Shown in pieces: positions 24,001 through 36,000 of a DNA stretch of 64,000 nucleotides; positions within the stretch are counted from its first letter, which is position 1, and each line of letters opens with the position of its first letter. Source of the stretch: Sipunculus nudus. Lineage: Eukaryota > Annelida > Sipuncula > Golfingiida > Sipunculidae. The stretch is taken from positions 59,965,676 through 60,029,675 of the forward strand of contig CM049316.1 in assembly GCA_026874595.1 (NCBI GenBank), given 5' to 3'. The notes beneath the pieces were generated by a model. That model was not told where the DNA came from, did no database searches, and saw nothing but the letters and a program-made list of their open reading frames with translations. Position numbers and translations under genes: made by a program.

Positions 24001-27000
24001 AAGTCCATGGCTTTTGGGGAGACTATACGAGTAGAGGATGTCCCGTTTTTTATTAGCTGCTCCGGCAGTTTTTCCTTGATCTTGTCCTTTAGGTTCAAAT
24101 CAGGCGTTCTGTGGCTCTGGAAGAGAGAGGAAAGTTAAAGCCAGCTATTCACCTAACTTTACGATAGAAATTATGTGATTTCTGACTTAATCTTCATAAT
24201 CTTTTATGAATTTTAAGTAATTCTCACTAGGAAACGTGTCATCTGTGATGGATGTATGAACTTGTTTATCAACAAGCTGTTAGTAAACACAGCATTGTTG
24301 ACAAGCTGAAAAACCATATAACCCCAGGTGGTTGGCTGCAACCATGTGGAAGCTGAATGGTAAAATTTATTCAAATGTATAAGAATATACAAAGGGATTA
24401 TCCAGTTTTAATGCCTTTCTCAAATATTATGTTTCACTAAATGAACACAAGATGCCGCTGATATGCAAAATTTTACCGTAATTAATAATGAAAAGGGATG
24501 CTGAGGTCCCATTAAAATTAACAATTAGGACAATCCTCCGGGATTTTATCCTTGTAACCAGACAGTTCGGGAAGTATAAACCAGTAGTATTGTAGAATTC
24601 TGGTAAGATAAAGTAAACTGAAACCTTGTTGAAAATAAAAGTTGCTTTTGTATCTCAAGCAGACATCATAAATCATGCTAATTAAATTATTGCCATTAGT
24701 ATATTAGTATTTTAAGTAACCAGAGCTTACCTGCTTGCTGTGGTGTCCACTGTCTTTCTCAGGTGGTTCTCTCTTGTGGAAGGTTTCTTTTGGTTTTTGA
24801 GAATAGTGATTGGTCAATGTTTGTCCATGTGAGTGGATGTGACTGTTGCTTTTTGGCCTTTCTAAAGCTGTGAAAGAAAATATGCAAAAAAGAATTAGAA
24901 TAAATCAGCATTATCTGACGTAGTCATTAAACAGTCAAGTTACAACTGATGCTGTCAACTATACTACAAGGGTTATACAATGAATGAAATTATCATCAAA
25001 CATTCTGAACAGTGATATAAACTATTTCACCCCTTTGGATAAAAATAACCTTTTCAACAACACTTTTTTATACACTTTTGACCTTGTCACTCTCATCTGA
25101 AAAATCATTTTAAGGATTTAGGATTACCTAACCTAAAGGGGACTAGTCATGTAATCTTTCTCTTGTTATACATACCCTTGTGGTGATGTGTATAGTGACT
25201 AGTCATGTAATCTTTCTCTTGTTCTACATACCCTTGTGGTGATGTGTATAGTGACTAGTCATGTAATCTTTCTCTTGTTCTACATACCCTTGTGGTGATG
25301 TGTATAGTGACTAGTCATGTAATCTTTCTCTTGTTCTACATACCCTTGTGGTGATGTGTATAGTGACTAGTCATGTAATCTTTCTCTTGTTCTACATACC
25401 CTTGTGGTGATGTGTATAGTGACTAGTCATGTAATCTTTCTCTTGTTCTACATACCCTTGTGGTGATGTGTATAGTGACTAGTCATGTAATCTTTCTCTT
25501 GTTCTACATACCCTTGTGGTGATGTGTATAGTGACTAGTCATGTAATCTTTCTCTTGTTCTACATACCCTTGTGGTGATGTGTATAGTGACTAGTCATGT
25601 AATCTTTCTCTTGTTCTACATACCCTTGTGGTGATGTGTATAGTGACTAGTCATGTAATCTTTCTCTATTTATACATACCCTTGTGTGATGTGTATAGTG
25701 ACTAGTCATGTAATCTTTCTCTAGTTCTACATACCCTTGTGGTGATGTGTATAGTGACTAGTCATGTAATCTTTCTCTTGTTCTACATACCCTTGTGGTG
25801 GTGTATGGTGACTAGTCATGTAATCTTTCTCTTGTTCTACATACCCTTGTGGTGATGTGTATGGTGACTAGTCATGTAATCTTTCTCTTGTTATACATAC
25901 CCTTGTGGTGATGTGTATAGTGACTAGTCATGTAATTTTTTTCTTGTTCTACATACCCTTGTGGTGATGTGTATAGTGACTAGTCATGTAATCTTTCTCT
26001 TGTTCTACATACCCTTGTGGTGATGTGTATAGTGACTAGTCATGTAATCTTTCTCTTGTTCTACATACCCTTGTGGTGATGTGTATAGTGACTAGTCATG
26101 TAATCTTTCTCTTGTTATACATACCCTTGTGGTGATGTGTATGGTGACTAGTCATGTAATCTTTCTCTAGTTATACATACCCTTGTGGTGATGTGTATAG
26201 TGACTAGTCATGTAATCTTTCTCTAGTTATACATACCCTTGTGGTGATGTGTATAGTGACTAGTCATGTAATCTTTCTCTTGTTATACATACCCTTGTGG
26301 TGATGTGTATAGTGACTAGTCATGTAATCTTTCTCTTGTTATACATACCCTTGTGGTGATGTGTATAGTGACTAGTCATGTAATCTTTCTCTTGTTATAC
26401 ATACCCTTGTGGTGATGTGTATAGTGACTAGTCATGTAATCTTTCTCTAGTTATACATACCCTTGTGGTGATGTGTATAGTGACTAGTCATGTAATCTTT
26501 CTCTTGTTATACATACCCTTGTGGTGATGTGTATAGTGACTAGTCATGTAATCTTTCTCTTGTTATACATACCCTTGTGGTGATGTGTATAGTGACTAGT
26601 CATGTAATCTTTCTCTTGTTATACATACCCTTGTGGTGATGTGTATAGTGACTAGTCATGTAATCTTTCTCTCCAGGTGATCGGTGGTGATCCTCATGAT
26701 GCCGTTCTCGTTCATGCTCATGTGCCCTCACTCTTTCTCGTTCCCTTTCCCGGTCCCGTTCTCTTGGTCTTTCTCGATCCAACAGTCCATCTCGTCGAGA
26801 TTCATGGTGACTATCATGTTCCCCTAATGACCTGATGTCAGAATAATTGAACAAGGGGTTTTCACATTTGTAAAGTTTGGTATGAAAGTACTGTTGGAGT
26901 ACTGCCATGACCTGGGAGTAACAATACATACTGAAAAAACCAAGTCTACATCAAAATAACACTGGGCAAGTTGTGCATAAGCAATGGAAAACACATTAAA

Positions 27001-30000
27001 CAAATGTCTATATAGAGAATAACATGCTAAAATTTTATTGTTCATTGCTTCACATATTATCATTCTTATTTTTTTTCATTTTAAAAAATTCTTAAGATTA
27101 GGACCACTGACATTTTTATCAAATCTTGATTCAAGGTTACAACCATGACTCACAGTCAGATAATGGCCATACAACAATAATACAGCAGGACAATACAAAT
27201 AAGAACATGGCTTATAGTCAAATGGGGTAAAATATCTTAACATATAACTACTTAGGATAATGGACAAATCTTTATTTAATAATCTCTGTTAATACTATGA
27301 TCTTCTCTATCTATGATCTATTGGAATCTATGCTCCTTACACAACAGTTATACACTGCATTCATCCTAGACATTGTTTCGTGTGATGAGACACAACATCT
27401 CATTGGTCTGATTCTTTGTTCTATGCCAGAATGGGTGTTATCAGATCAACAAGAGCAGGTGAGACATGTTTAAAATTTGGGCTGGATGCACAATGCAATA
27501 TGAGTGGTCTGATTACAATTCTTTGCTCTGTGTGCACCCTGGTGTTCCTGCCTGGAGAATCTTGCACAAAGTAAGCATTTACACAAAATGATATCTAGGA
27601 CGACTTCAGTGTATAACCACTGCTTGAGGAGTATACTGGAATCAGCAACAGGAAAGACTGAGTGCAGAAAGACGGACAATTATTTACCTGTCAGACCCAG
27701 TGAGATGCGGGGAGGTCAGGTCCTGTGGTTTGGTCCCTGGTGACACCAGTGGCTGGTGACGCAAAAGTTCAGGTGGGTAACCTGCCCCTGGGGGGTATGG
27801 GTACCCGAGACCTGCTGCAGCTGCTGACGGTAGCATACTTGGATGGGGATAGGAGAAAAATGGTGACGCTTGCATCAGTCTGTACCTCTCCATCAAGATT
27901 GGATCATCCATCCTGCCAAAAAAAAAGATTATTTCCCTCTTCACATAACTCGTGAACAACACTGTATCACTTTATATCCAAGGGTCCTATGTAGAGGGCA
28001 GACATTATGTGCTTTTTATAATATTTATCATTCCTCATATGGCACATACTGATCAAACTGATCATACTGATCAAAACCTTTTGCTACAATCCTTCCATAA
28101 CTTGTGGATGAGGTCATTGGCAGTGTTCCTCCAGTTTCTACTTGAAAGATACGGGTCTACTGGCCACAAAACAGATAGATTACCACCTTCAGACTGTTCT
28201 TGGAATACTGTCCTATTTCATTTCTGTGCCCTTATGAAATCCTGACCTAGCAAAAATATTATAACCACTCCTCGGCACCGTCATTTGTCCATTTTACATA
28301 CACACGACATGTCATTTAGGCACTAAAGTGAATCGCACATTCTACAGAGATTTTGTGGTCTTGTATTTAAGAAGCTATTGATGATCAAACAAGAAATCGT
28401 TAGCTCTGACCTTAACCACAAGGTTACACCCTACCCCAAATATAATGCAATTTTCCTTTGCATGATAAAACAGCAAAATCTCACTACCAGGACCACCTGC
28501 GTGACCAGCCAAAGTGGTCATGTTAGTAGGGTGGTCGTGTTAGCGGGAGGTTTTCATGATGATCTAAATTAGTCAGGGACCAAAAAAGTGGTTGTTTTAG
28601 TGAGGGTGGTCGTCATAGCAGGGTGGTCGTCAGATGAGACTTCACTGTACAAATGTACACAACCCTGGCCAGATAATCAGAGCATGACATAATTAGGGAA
28701 CTTATGCTAAGAAATCTCACCTAAATGCAGGGTGGGAGAAAGCTGCTGCATGCTGGGCCATATACGCTGCATGGTATGGGTACATCGCAGGGTCCATCCC
28801 ATAATGTGCAGGCATGGGGCGCACGTCATCCCCGGCTCTGTAGGGCTGGAACCCTCGTCCGTGGAGGTCCTCCCTTCCTCCAAGTCCTGCAGTACCCGAC
28901 ATCACTCCCTGCCCAACACTTCTGTAAAAGGAAACATTTTTATCACATATCCCTCGAAATGAATAATGCATTTTAAAATTCATTGTTGAATGACTTAGTA
29001 AACTTTGATGAGTATAAGGGTCCTCCAAGAGACATTTCTAAAAGTATAAATTATACATAACAATACATGAAAAACATACACAATATAAAATTAATTTATT
29101 AAACCTGAAAGTATGAAAAGTAAGTAAAATATTTCATATACTACATTTTGCACTTGTATATGTAGATTACTGGTTTATTTCACATTGATATCTTTAACAT
29201 CAATGTGAACAGTTTTATCTGGAGTTATATACATGGTCTTCTTTGAAACCAAGGCCTTACTAGTTAATGTAAACTAAATACGCATGGATATAATTCATTA
29301 ATAACTTTATTGAACTTAGAGTGGGTATGGGGTAAAAAGAGTATGAACTGGAATATTGCTGAAAAAAAAGGACTCAAACCAAAGCGGACAATCCATAATG
29401 CAATTGACTGAGAGGAATATAGTGGCAGATCCTGAGTGGGGACCCAGAGGGTCTGGACCTCTCTTTTGAGCTGCTGCAACCATTTTTTTTTTGGTTTTAA
29501 ACCAATATTTACGGCATGGACCCCCCTTTCAAGAGCAGAGGACAATCCTTTAGGATTTCCATTTAGTCTTCCTGGGTTGAATCTCCCCCTTTCCGGAATC
29601 CTGAATCCGCCCCTGAACTATCAGGTAAAGACTATCATTAAGGGCAATCAACACAAGAGAAGGCAGTGGCATAATCTACAATTTAAGAAGGCAGATGGCC
29701 AGCACAGTTTAAGTCAATCAAGCCAGGTTTCACCCTCAGCCTGTTCAGGTCTTAACAGAACTAATTACCATCTTGATATTAGGTTTGTACCCAGCTAATC
29801 AACCAGATGCTAATGCAACACCAGCAGCCTGACAACTGAACATCTGCCACAGACCTGTCCCTGCTCACTAGACGCTCAGGGACAAGAACCAGAGAAGATG
29901 CAGACCAAACAGCTGAAGATCACCCTGACAACCTCCAGTAACAGCAGCATTTACTGAAGCAGTCCCGTGTCACCATCAGGTATATATGTGACAATTAATG

Positions 30001-33000
30001 AACAAGAGCACTGCAAAATGTGGGCATAATATGCTTGTCCCATATCTAGAGACCACTGACCTCATTAAATATGCGTGAATTCTGCCTAGAATGTAATTCA
30101 CTTAAGAAACTCTATTGGTTAATTTTTATAAAGAGTTTTCTTAAAATCCATAAGATTTTTTATAAGTCATCATGGCGCCACCAGAGCCTGGTGACCATTG
30201 ACCTCATTAACTAGACATTTCTTGGCACCGCAGGTGCCAGAGTATCCCCAGACATAGTAGGCCCCCACCCCCTTTATAAATAGACCCCCATTTTTAGCAG
30301 CATATACTGACACTTGGCATATTTATTGTTTCTTCCATCTAACAATCCACAATCTTGTTGAAGATGTTGGTCCTGTGACCTTGATCTTTTTAAAGATGTG
30401 TCCTGTGACCTTGACCTTTGACCTCATGACCCCAAAATCAATTCTGGTCTTGCTTTTCCAATGGGACATATGGAAGTTAGGTTTGAAATCTAAACATCAA
30501 TAAAGCAGGAATTATCACCCAGAAACTAATTTTTGGACAGATGGCTCCTCTGACCTTCACCTTTGGCCTTGTGACCTCAAAATTGATAGTGTTCTTCCTC
30601 TCTTGGCAGGAGAACTATATGTGCAAGATGAAAGATCTGAGATGAAATGTTTGGCTGAAAATGCATCCACATCTTTTTAAAGATGTGTCCTGTGACCTTG
30701 ACCTTTGACCTCATGACCCCAAAATCAATTTGGGTCTTGCTTTTCCAATGGGACATATACAAGTCAAGTTTGAAATCCATACATCAATAAAAGCAGGAAT
30801 TATCATCCAGAAACTAATTTTTGGACAGATGGCTCCTGTGACCTTCACCTTTGACCTTGTGACCTCAAAATTGATAGTGTTCTTCCTCTCTTGGCAGGAG
30901 AACTATATGTGCAAGATGAAAGATCTGAGATGAAATGTTTGGCTGAAAATGCATCCACATCTTTTTAAAGATGTGTCCTGTGACCTTGACCTTTGACCTC
31001 ATGACCCCAAAATCAATTTGGGTCTTGCTTTTCCAATGGGACATATACAAGTCAAGTTTGAAATCCATACATCAATAAAAGCAGGAATTATCATCCAGAA
31101 ACTAATTTTTGGACAGATGGCTCCTGTGACCTTCACCTTTGACCTTGTGACCTCAAAATTGATAGTGTTCTTCCTCTCTTGGCAGGAGAACTATATGTGC
31201 AAGATGAAAGATCTGAGATGAAATGTTTGGCTGAAAATGCATCCACATCTTTTTAAAGATGTGTCCTGTGACCTTGACCTTTGACCTCATGACCCCAAAA
31301 TCAATTTGGGTCTTGCTTTTCCAATGGGACATATACAAGTAAAGTTTGAAATCCATACTTCAATAAAAGCAGGAGTTATCATCCAGAAACTAATTTTTGG
31401 ACATATGGCTCCTGTGACCTTCACCTTTGACCTTGTGACCTCAAAATTGATAGTGTTCTTCCTCTCTTGGCAGGAGAACTATATGTGCAAGATGAAAGAT
31501 CTGAGATGAAATGTTTGGCTGAAAATGCATCCACATCTTTTTAAAGATGTGTCCTGTGACCTTGACCTTTGACCTCATGACCCCAAAATCAACTCAGATC
31601 TTGCTTTCCCAATGGGACATATACAAGTCAAGTTTGAAATCCATACATCAATAAAAGCAGGAATTATCATCCAGAAACTAAATTTTGGACTGATGGCTCC
31701 TGTGACCTTCACCTTTGACCTTGTGACCTCAAAATTGATAGGGGTCTTCCACTCTTGGCAGGTGAACTATATGTGCAAGATGAAAGATCTGAGATGAATT
31801 GTTTGGCTGAAAATGCATCCACAATCTTTTAAAAGAGGTTTCCTGTGACCTTGACCTTTGACCTCATGACCCCAAAATCAATTCAGGTCTTGCTTTTCCA
31901 ATGGGTCAAATACAAGTCGAGTTTGAAATCCATACATCAATAAAAGAAGGAATTATCATCCAGAAACTAATTTTTGGACAGATGGCTCCTGTGACCTTTA
32001 CCTTTGACCTTGTGACCTCAAAATTGATAGGGTTCTTCCTCTCTTGGCAGGTGAACTTTACGTGCAAGATGAAAGATCTGAGATGAAATGTTTGGCTGAA
32101 AATGCATCCACATCTTTTTAAAGGTGTGTCCTGTGACCTTGACCTTTGACCTCATAACCTCAAAATCAATTTGGGTCTTGCTTTCCCAATGGGACATATA
32201 TAAGTCAAGTTTGAAATCCATACATCAATAAAAGCAGGAATTATCATCCAGAAACTAATTTTTGGACGGATGGCTCCTGTGACCTTCACCTTTGACCTTG
32301 TGACCTCAAAATTGATAGGGGTCTTCCACTCTCGGCAGGTGAACTATATGTGCAAGATGAAAGATCTGAGATGAATTGTTTGGCTGAAAATGCATCCACA
32401 ATCTTTTTAAAGAGGTTTCCTGTGACCTTGACCTTTGACCTCATGACCCCAAAATCAATTTGGGTTATGTTTTTCCAATGGGACATATATAAGTCAAGTT
32501 TGAAATCAATACATCAATAAAAGCAGGAATTATCATCCAGAAACTAATTTTTGGACAGATGGCTCCTGTGACCTTCACCTTTGACCTTGTGACCTCAAAA
32601 CTGATAGGGGTCTTCCTCTATTGGCAGATGACTTACATGTGCAAGATGAAAGGTCTGAGATGAAATGTTTGGCTTAAAATGCATCCACAGTATCTTTTAA
32701 AATGCCCGTCCTGTGACCTTGACCTTTGACCTCATGACCCCAAAATCAATTGGAGTCTTGCTTTTTCAATGGGACATATATAAGTCAAGTTTAAAATCAA
32801 TACATCAATAAAAGCAGGAATTATCATCCAGAAACTAATTTTTGGACAGATAGCTCCTGTGGCCTTGACCTTTGACCTTGTGACCCCAAAATTTATATGG
32901 ATCATCCACTATTGGCAAGTGAGCTATATATTAAAGATGGAAGACCTAGGATGAAAGTTTGGCTTAAAATGCATCCACAGTATCTTTTAAAATGTCAGTC

Positions 33001-36000
33001 CAGTGACCTTGACCTTTGACCTCATGACCCTAGAACCTATAGGGTTCTTACTTTAGTGGTGGGCCATACATAAGTCATGTTTGAAATCCATATGGCTATC
33101 AACACTGGAGATATCATAAGAGGTGTGTGATTTTCACCATATATGGCAATATTCAAGGTTAAGGCCACTATCATAGGAAAGGTCATGACCCCAATTTAAA
33201 TAAACATCATCCCATAACCCATACCTATGTATATGCATAATATAAAAGAAATCTGTCCATAAGTTTTTGACTTACAATGCTCACAGTACTGTAAGGTAGC
33301 AATTTTGGGGGTATTAAACGGCACGAAAACAAGTAAAGAATAATAGGTGGCGCCACCAGTTTCTGGAACATGACAACCCTATCCATGATCTTCAATCAAC
33401 TTGATTTTGGGATAAATCCATGCAAGATTTCTTGAGATATTAAAGAATTTGTGTGATTTTCCCCAAAATTGGACCTATTCAAGGTCAAGGACACTCTCTT
33501 AGTAAAGGTCATGACCTCATTTTAAATAGGCGTCGTCCTCTCACCCATATCTATACATATACCAAATTTGGTAAAGTTCCGTGAAATATTTTTTGGGTTA
33601 TCACGCCAACAAGATTTATATGCGGCGGCGGCGGCGGCAGCGGCGGCGGCGGCGGCGGCGGCGGGACCGGTATGAAAACATAGTATCCCCCGACTTTGTC
33701 TGGGGATACAATTATGAATGGATTTGGCTGGAAATCAAACATAGGTGAGACATTATATTGACTCTTAATCCACTGGGCGAGAAAATATATTGATAAGTAG
33801 TTATGGCGAGTTTCGTGAAATCCATCAAAGTCCTGGTAAGTGATTGTGGCGACACTTCAAGTTAATGGACGAGTGACTGGTACACTGGCATAATCAGTGA
33901 AGAGAGAAATAATGGAAAATTTTATTTTCACTATGACTATTTTAAGATTTAAGAACCATAAAAGAACTTGGCAGTTGAATCAACAGCTCTGAACTATGAA
34001 TTTAAACAAATTAAGAACATCTCTTAAAATTTACAGCAACAGCATCTCGAATAAAATAGAAAGAATCGGCACATGATACATGAATATGAATTTACATGAA
34101 CTCAGACAAAAAGTCCAGCACTACACATGCTAATACTCCACTTGACTCACCCTATAGGTGTGTTTCGGCTGGAAGCGATAGAATCCCTGGCAGCTGCTCG
34201 TTCCTCTGACTGTCGGTTCAGTGCCAGGGGTTGCATCATACGCTCGGGTTCCTGTTTGACGTGTGACCCTCGGTGCTCTTGTTTCACGCTCACCGCTTCT
34301 ATCACAGATCCTGAATGGCTGGAACCAGTATTAGGGCGCTCTGTGCTCTGTAAGCAAAGAGGATACTCTGTATTATAGATTTTATACAATGTAGCAGGCT
34401 GATAAAGAGGATCTACTTAATAAATGCCAACTGGTACATCTGTCGGCAAAGGTTGCAAGGGTCCATGTATTTACCCCGGTTTATCGGTCTGAAAGCTGCA
34501 GCGAGTGCCTGTCAGGTTCTTGAGATAATAATGAAATGCTAACAATTCTGATCAATCTGTTACAACCTGATCAATCTGAACATGATGTGCACACAGACAA
34601 TTAAGAATGAAAGATTTGATTCAAACTTAATATTTAAATGTATATTTTTCAATCTGGATTAAAAAAAATCCTTAATATGTATTTTATCGTATTTATTGTA
34701 ACAAGTACTGTCATCATCCAATTAACTTTATTAAAGTGTCTTTGATATACATCTTTTTAAAATAAAATGCTGCTTTCACTGAAATGTTAGCCATTTCTGC
34801 TGTATTATATTACTGATACCATACAAGCACATTACAAAACATCAGTAGTTTATAATTACTATTTCTTTCCATGATTTTTATCAAACATATCCTCAGTTAT
34901 ATAACAAGCACAGAATGGCCACATTCCAAGAAAGTGAATAAAAGAATGCAAGAAATCTCTTATCCTCTTTTTATCATTTTCTCAGTAAAACAAAACCAAT
35001 ATCCAAAGAAGAAGAGTCCTCTCTCACCAAGGAAACAAGAGTTTGTTTTTACCAATTATTCATCACTACCAATACTAGTAGTATCACCAGTCAGCTGCAC
35101 TTCTCATCTATTCACCAGAAGAGCCAACCTGCCCTCTCTTTAAATCAGTAAAAGTACAAGTCCTTCCACTGAAGTTAAGCCACTCATATGGAAAAACACA
35201 CCTTTCTTGATTTGGGGTTTATATACACACTAAATAGATAATAATTGGCTATCCTCCTTATATCACTGAGACAAGTCACTCATCCAAGGAAAAAATAGTC
35301 TGTTGGGCTCATCAGGTTGGAGCTTATCCCAGTTTCTTGTGCGTGAAGCCACTTAGGAGAGAAACCCCTCCTGGATGGGATGCTAGTCCATTGCAGGTTA
35401 ACTTTCCAGTATTTACTGGTACACATTTCTACTGCTGGGTGAAGAGAGGCACATTTTTGCAGTAGGTACCTTGCCCAAGGGTCTTGGCACAGTGGGGGTC
35501 TGACAAGGATTCAAACTCACAATCTCCAGATCATGAGCCTGACCTCTCAATCATAAGCCCAGCACCATAACTATTTAAACCACTGACCCCTTAATTCACC
35601 TATCTAAAGAATGCAGAAAAAATTTCCAAGTTAAATGATTACAGGTATGTAACTTCATAGATATGATATACACACTTTCCATGCAACCAAGGTTTATGGC
35701 ATCCAGAGATCATTTAATGTAATTCGCTTGAATTAAAGACACAATCTATATGATCCAGTGCTGCAGAAGATAACATTCCTCCTTCCTCTGGCCTAATACA
35801 CCACTGATATGACATACAAATTTTTCATGAACGAAGCCTGCATATGCTATCAAGTGACCCATCACCTAGGCTTGCTTAATTAATGATAAGATACATCCCG
35901 AGAAGCATTTCTCGTAATGGCCATATCCTCATTTCTATCACTCTAGGTTATTATATTGATCAATGCAACATGACCAATATGACTATTGATGGTTCTGACC

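Larger units (their letters stand above)
30245..33706. mobile_element. Possible 3.46-kb non-autonomous TIR element holding the 288-bp array
   Basis: Left end TCCCCAGACATAGT (30245-30258) and right end ACTTTGTCTGGGGA (33693-33706) are inverted with 13 of 14 matches, and each is flanked by TA (30243-30244, 33707-33708). No transposase frame is present. Just outside the left end is the hairpin TGGCACC/GGTGCCA. The short TIR makes this tentative. Confidence 0.5.
28922..34150 (-). other. GSE1 intron 4
   Basis: 5.2 kb, mostly repeats: a GGCRGAT-ended MITE (29420-29614) and a 288-bp tandem array inside a possible TIR element (30245-33706). The paired 67-codon frames on both strands are repeat copies, not genes. 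Confidence 0.85.

Noticed and set aside
25139-26672. CRISPR-like array
   Set aside because: The regular repeats are contiguous without unique spacers and the genome is animal; it is a minisatellite.
30577-32486. Repeated 61-67-codon open frames on both strands, nearly identical to each other
   Set aside because: They are the two strands of the 288-bp tandem repeat. Frames recur because the unit length is close to a multiple of 3; there is no domain, start context or conservation pattern of a protein.
33551-33742. Poly-proline minus-strand frame
   Set aside because: It is the translation of the GCG trinucleotide repeat, not a protein.
35288-35592. Functional tRNA gene on the minus strand
   Set aside because: Only decayed A- and B-box-like sequences; no cloverleaf could be folded by eye, and the tail identifies a SINE.
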